DNA from: Methanoregula sp.
GTDB lineage: Archaea; Halobacteriota; Methanomicrobia; Methanomicrobiales; Methanospirillaceae
NCBI GenBank assembly: GCA_028705545.1
Contig: JAQWDG010000096.1
Location: 1-7,083, forward strand
DNA: 7,083 bases
Reading direction: 5' to 3'
In this document: positions 5,921-7,083 of the stretch, one piece after another
Position numbering within the stretch: the stretch's first letter is position 1
How the letters are laid out: each line of letters opens with the position of its first letter
Translations under genes and position numbers: made by a program
Notes under the pieces: generated by a model
The model's database searches: none
What the model was told of the DNA's origin: nothing
The model's input: only the letters and a program-made list of their open reading frames with translations

Positions 5921-6697
5921 TCACGTACCGGTATCTGCGCCGTCATCTGCCGGGCAGAGCGTTGCATACAGTGCAGAAACGGCACGCAGGGTCGAGAACC
6001 CTTTTTCGGTGATGATGTAGTCGCCCCGCTCGTGGCGCTGGAGGATCATGCCGCTGTCAGCGAGCTTTTTGATATGAAAGAGGAGGTTTCCCCCTTTTAG
6101 GCCGGTGAGTCCCGAGAGATCGGAAAACGTGTGGGTCTCCGTGGCAAGGGACTGGAGGATCTGGAGCCTCTGGGTATTTGCCACCGGTTCAAGGATCTCC
6201 TTTACTGCCTGCTCCTCGGGGACCGGCCCGGCCGCCCCGTCGGGTTCGGCAGCCTTTGCATAGACCCCGAGCGCCTGCATCAGGCCGATCTGCTTCTCAA
6301 AGAGACGCGAGACCTCGGAAAAACAGGTATCGCAGCGTGGCGTAGTGCCTTTCTTCCGCAGCGCTTTCATCTCCTTTTTGCAGGACGCAATCACCTCGTC
6401 CGTAACCTCCCCGTTTCGGATGTGCTGCGCAGTGCTTTCCAGGAATTCCATGAAAACCGAGAAACACTTGTCCCGCATCGGGCAGTCCTGCACCATCTCC
6501 CCCGGCAGCTCGGCCTTTGCAGCCCCGACCTGGTGGTCGGCAATGAGCCCGGAATAGTTCCTCTTTACCCCTGCAAGCACCGTGTCGATATGCTGCTGGT
6601 TTGCCCGTTCGATGAATCTTTTTAAATCGGTCCGGAGACCGGTGATCTCGGTCTTGAGTTCCCGGATCTCGGTAAGCGATCCCAGTACTGCACCCAT
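5921..6697 (-). CDS. ArsR-like winged-helix regulator with N-terminal cysteine domain
   Basis: This 258-residue protein has three parts. Residues 1-50 are charged and helical, possibly a coiled coil. Residues about 65-145 hold five cysteines: C72 and C78 in DCPMRDKC, C106, and C122 and C125 in RCDTC. This looks like a metal or Fe-S binding set, although no ligand is proven. A linker rich in Ala, Gly and Pro (148-165) leads to a winged helix (about 168-245) with VANTQRLQILQSLA (172-185), a recognition region LTGLKGGNLLFHIKKLADSGMI (197-218) and a wing RGDYIITEKG (224-233), as in archaeal ArsR-like regulators. The start is the ATG at 6697, set by GGAGGG seven bases upstream; an in-frame ATG at 6721 exists but would bypass that site. 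It diverges from a Cys-rich gene, which it may control together with itself. The signal sensed is unknown. Confidence 0.82.
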   Translation of the reverse strand: MGAVLGSLTEIRELKTEITGLRTDLKRFIERANQQHIDTVLAGVKRNYSGLIADHQVGAAKAELPGEMVQDCPMRDKCFSVFMEFLESTAQHIRNGEVTDEVIASCKKEMKALRKKGTTPRCDTCFSEVSRLFEKQIGLMQALGVYAKAAEPDGAAGPVPEEQAVKEILEPVANTQRLQILQSLATETHTFSDLSGLTGLKGGNLLFHIKKLADSGMILQRHERGDYIITEKGFSTLRAVSALYATLCPADDGADTGT

Positions 6698-6704
6698 AAA
6701 CAAT

Positions 6705-6710
6705 CCCTCC
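6705..6710 (-). promoter_or_regulatory. Shine-Dalgarno deciding the regulator start
   Basis: On the minus strand this is GGAGGG, seven bases before the ATG at 6697. It is the best ribosome binding site in the window and rules against the upstream in-frame ATG at 6721. Confidence 0.8.
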
Positions 6711-6720
6711 TGCCTGCACA

Positions 6721-6740
6721 AGGGTCAGTGTTATGACCCT
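6721..6740. promoter_or_regulatory. Perfect palindrome, operator candidate for the Cys-containing regulator
   Basis: AGGGTCA (6721-6727) and TGACCCT (6734-6740) are perfect seven-base inverted arms around a six-base spacer. Centre-to-centre distance between arms is 13 bp, close to one helical turn, as expected for a winged-helix dimer site. It covers the transcription start predicted from the minus-strand TATA box at 6750-6757, an ideal place to repress the regulator gene. A degenerate half-site, TGACGCT, recurs at 6761-6767 just before the plus-strand TATA box. A transcript hairpin is the alternative reading, but no T-tract follows on either strand. Confidence 0.6.
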
Positions 6741-6749
6741 CTTCGCTTT

Positions 6750-6757
6750 GTATAGTT
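6750..6757 (-). promoter_or_regulatory. Candidate TATA box for the Cys-containing regulator
   Basis: On the minus strand this reads AACTATAC inside an A/T-rich stretch. Its centre places transcription start near 6726, giving a leader of about 29 bases that includes the strong Shine-Dalgarno. The spacing supports the call. Confidence 0.45.
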
Positions 6758-6771
6758 TAATGACGCTCAAG

Positions 6772-6779
6772 TATATATT
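6772..6779 (+). promoter_or_regulatory. Candidate TATA box for the rightmost gene
   Basis: TATATATT is the clearest TATA box in the window. It predicts transcription start at about 6802, just before or at the possible start codons of the Cys-rich gene (6800 or 6812). The regulator half-site TGACGCT ends five bases before it, where a bound protein could affect TFB/TBP loading. Confidence 0.6.
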
Positions 6780-6801
6780 TGTAACACAACCCCAGTGGTA
6801 T

Positions 6802-6806
6802 GGTGA
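6802..6806 (+). promoter_or_regulatory. Possible Shine-Dalgarno favouring the start at 6812
   Basis: GGTGA matches the 5' part of the archaeal 16S anti-Shine-Dalgarno pairing and lies five bases before ATG 6812. It overlaps the earlier in-frame ATG at 6800, which has no such site and could only be used as a leaderless start. Confidence 0.4.
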
Positions 6807-6811
6807 AAGAG

Positions 6812-7083
6812 ATGCCAGTATGGAACTGTACCGGTAAAACGGTGACAAAGGCACAGGCGGAGAAATCCCTTGCAACGATCAAGAGCGCCTGTTTTAAGTG
6901 CGACACCCACAGCAGCGACTGCCCGATCGGGAAAGCGGCCGGAGCAGTTGCAGCGATGCTCGATGAAAAGAACGCGTCGGTAAAGGACCTGATCCACGAC
7001 CAGATCGCCGGCGCCCTTGCCGGGGCGAAGTTCCCGATCAAAACCCCAACGGCGCTCCTTGAAGCGTTCCCCAACGGTGCGGA
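6812..7083 (+). CDS. Partial Cys-rich hypothetical protein
   Basis: Ninety codons are open to the window end, with the gene continuing beyond it. The family is not recognised. The protein starts MPVWNCTGKTVTKAQ and has cysteines at 6, 27, 30 and 37. The last three form a Cx2Cx6CP motif (ACFKCDTHSSDCPIGKA, 26-42) that could bind a metal or an Fe-S cluster with C6 or a later residue. The rest is helical in character (Ala-rich 41-52, 58-72) without a signal peptide or membrane segment, so it is probably cytoplasmic. Codon use matches the neighbours. The gene has the best TATA box in the window and diverges from the Cys-containing regulator, whose own motifs (DCP, CxxC) resemble those here. The start at 6812 is chosen on the GGTGA site; 6800 would add four residues. 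Confidence 0.68.
   Translation, partial: MPVWNCTGKTVTKAQAEKSLATIKSACFKCDTHSSDCPIGKAAGAVAAMLDEKNASVKDLIHDQIAGALAGAKFPIKTPTALLEAFPNGA

Noticed and set aside
6698..6721. Longer start (ATG at 6721) for the Cys-containing regulator
   Set aside because: It would put the strong GGAGGG inside the coding sequence and start codon within the palindrome and close to the predicted transcription start; ATG 6697 is better placed.
1..7083. tRNA, rRNA, CRISPR array, insertion sequence or attachment site
   Set aside because: No cloverleaf with a GGTTCGAATCC-like arm, no regularly spaced direct repeats, no transposase frame and no terminal inverted repeats were seen on reading both strands.

Overview
The window looks like chromosome of a methanogenic archaeon, most likely of the order Methanomicrobiales (a Methanoregula-like lineage is a guess). 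The support is an archaeal lipid gene (geranylgeranyl reductase) paired with a small 2[4Fe-4S] ferredoxin, a TrmB-type regulator, a two-repeat HAE3/MMPL-type RND transporter, archaeal TATA-like boxes at the expected distance from several starts, T-tract terminator candidates, and a GC-rich codon style shared by all genes. I see no RNA gene, CRISPR array, insertion sequence or other sign of recent transfer.

Layout. Positions 1-82 (minus) hold the first 27 codons of a membrane protein that leaves the window. Positions 165-935 (minus) encode a TrmB-family regulator. Only 48 bp separate it from a divergent plus-strand cluster: ferredoxin (984-1166), geranylgeranyl reductase (1150-2340, overlapping the ferredoxin gene by 17 bp), and after 61 bp a large RND-type exporter (2402-4708). 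An AEC-family carrier follows (4857-5774), probably from its own promoter. On the minus strand, 5921-6697 encodes a Cys-containing winged-helix regulator. It is divergent from the start of an unrecognised Cys-rich protein (6812 to the window end). Their shared intergenic region holds a perfect 7-bp-arm palindrome.

How the genes may work together. Ferredoxin plus reductase is a plausible module for saturating the isoprenoid chains of archaeal membrane lipids, with the ferredoxin as electron donor. The RND protein downstream belongs to a superfamily branch that includes lipid and hopanoid transporters, so a lipid-remodelling or lipid-trafficking cluster under the neighbouring TrmB regulator is a reasonable but untested inference.

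The right end looks like a separate unit: a regulator with a possible metal- or Fe-S-binding cysteine set, a palindromic operator candidate over its own predicted transcription start, and a divergent Cys-rich target. This unit and the lipid cluster are the two places most likely to hold undescribed biology.
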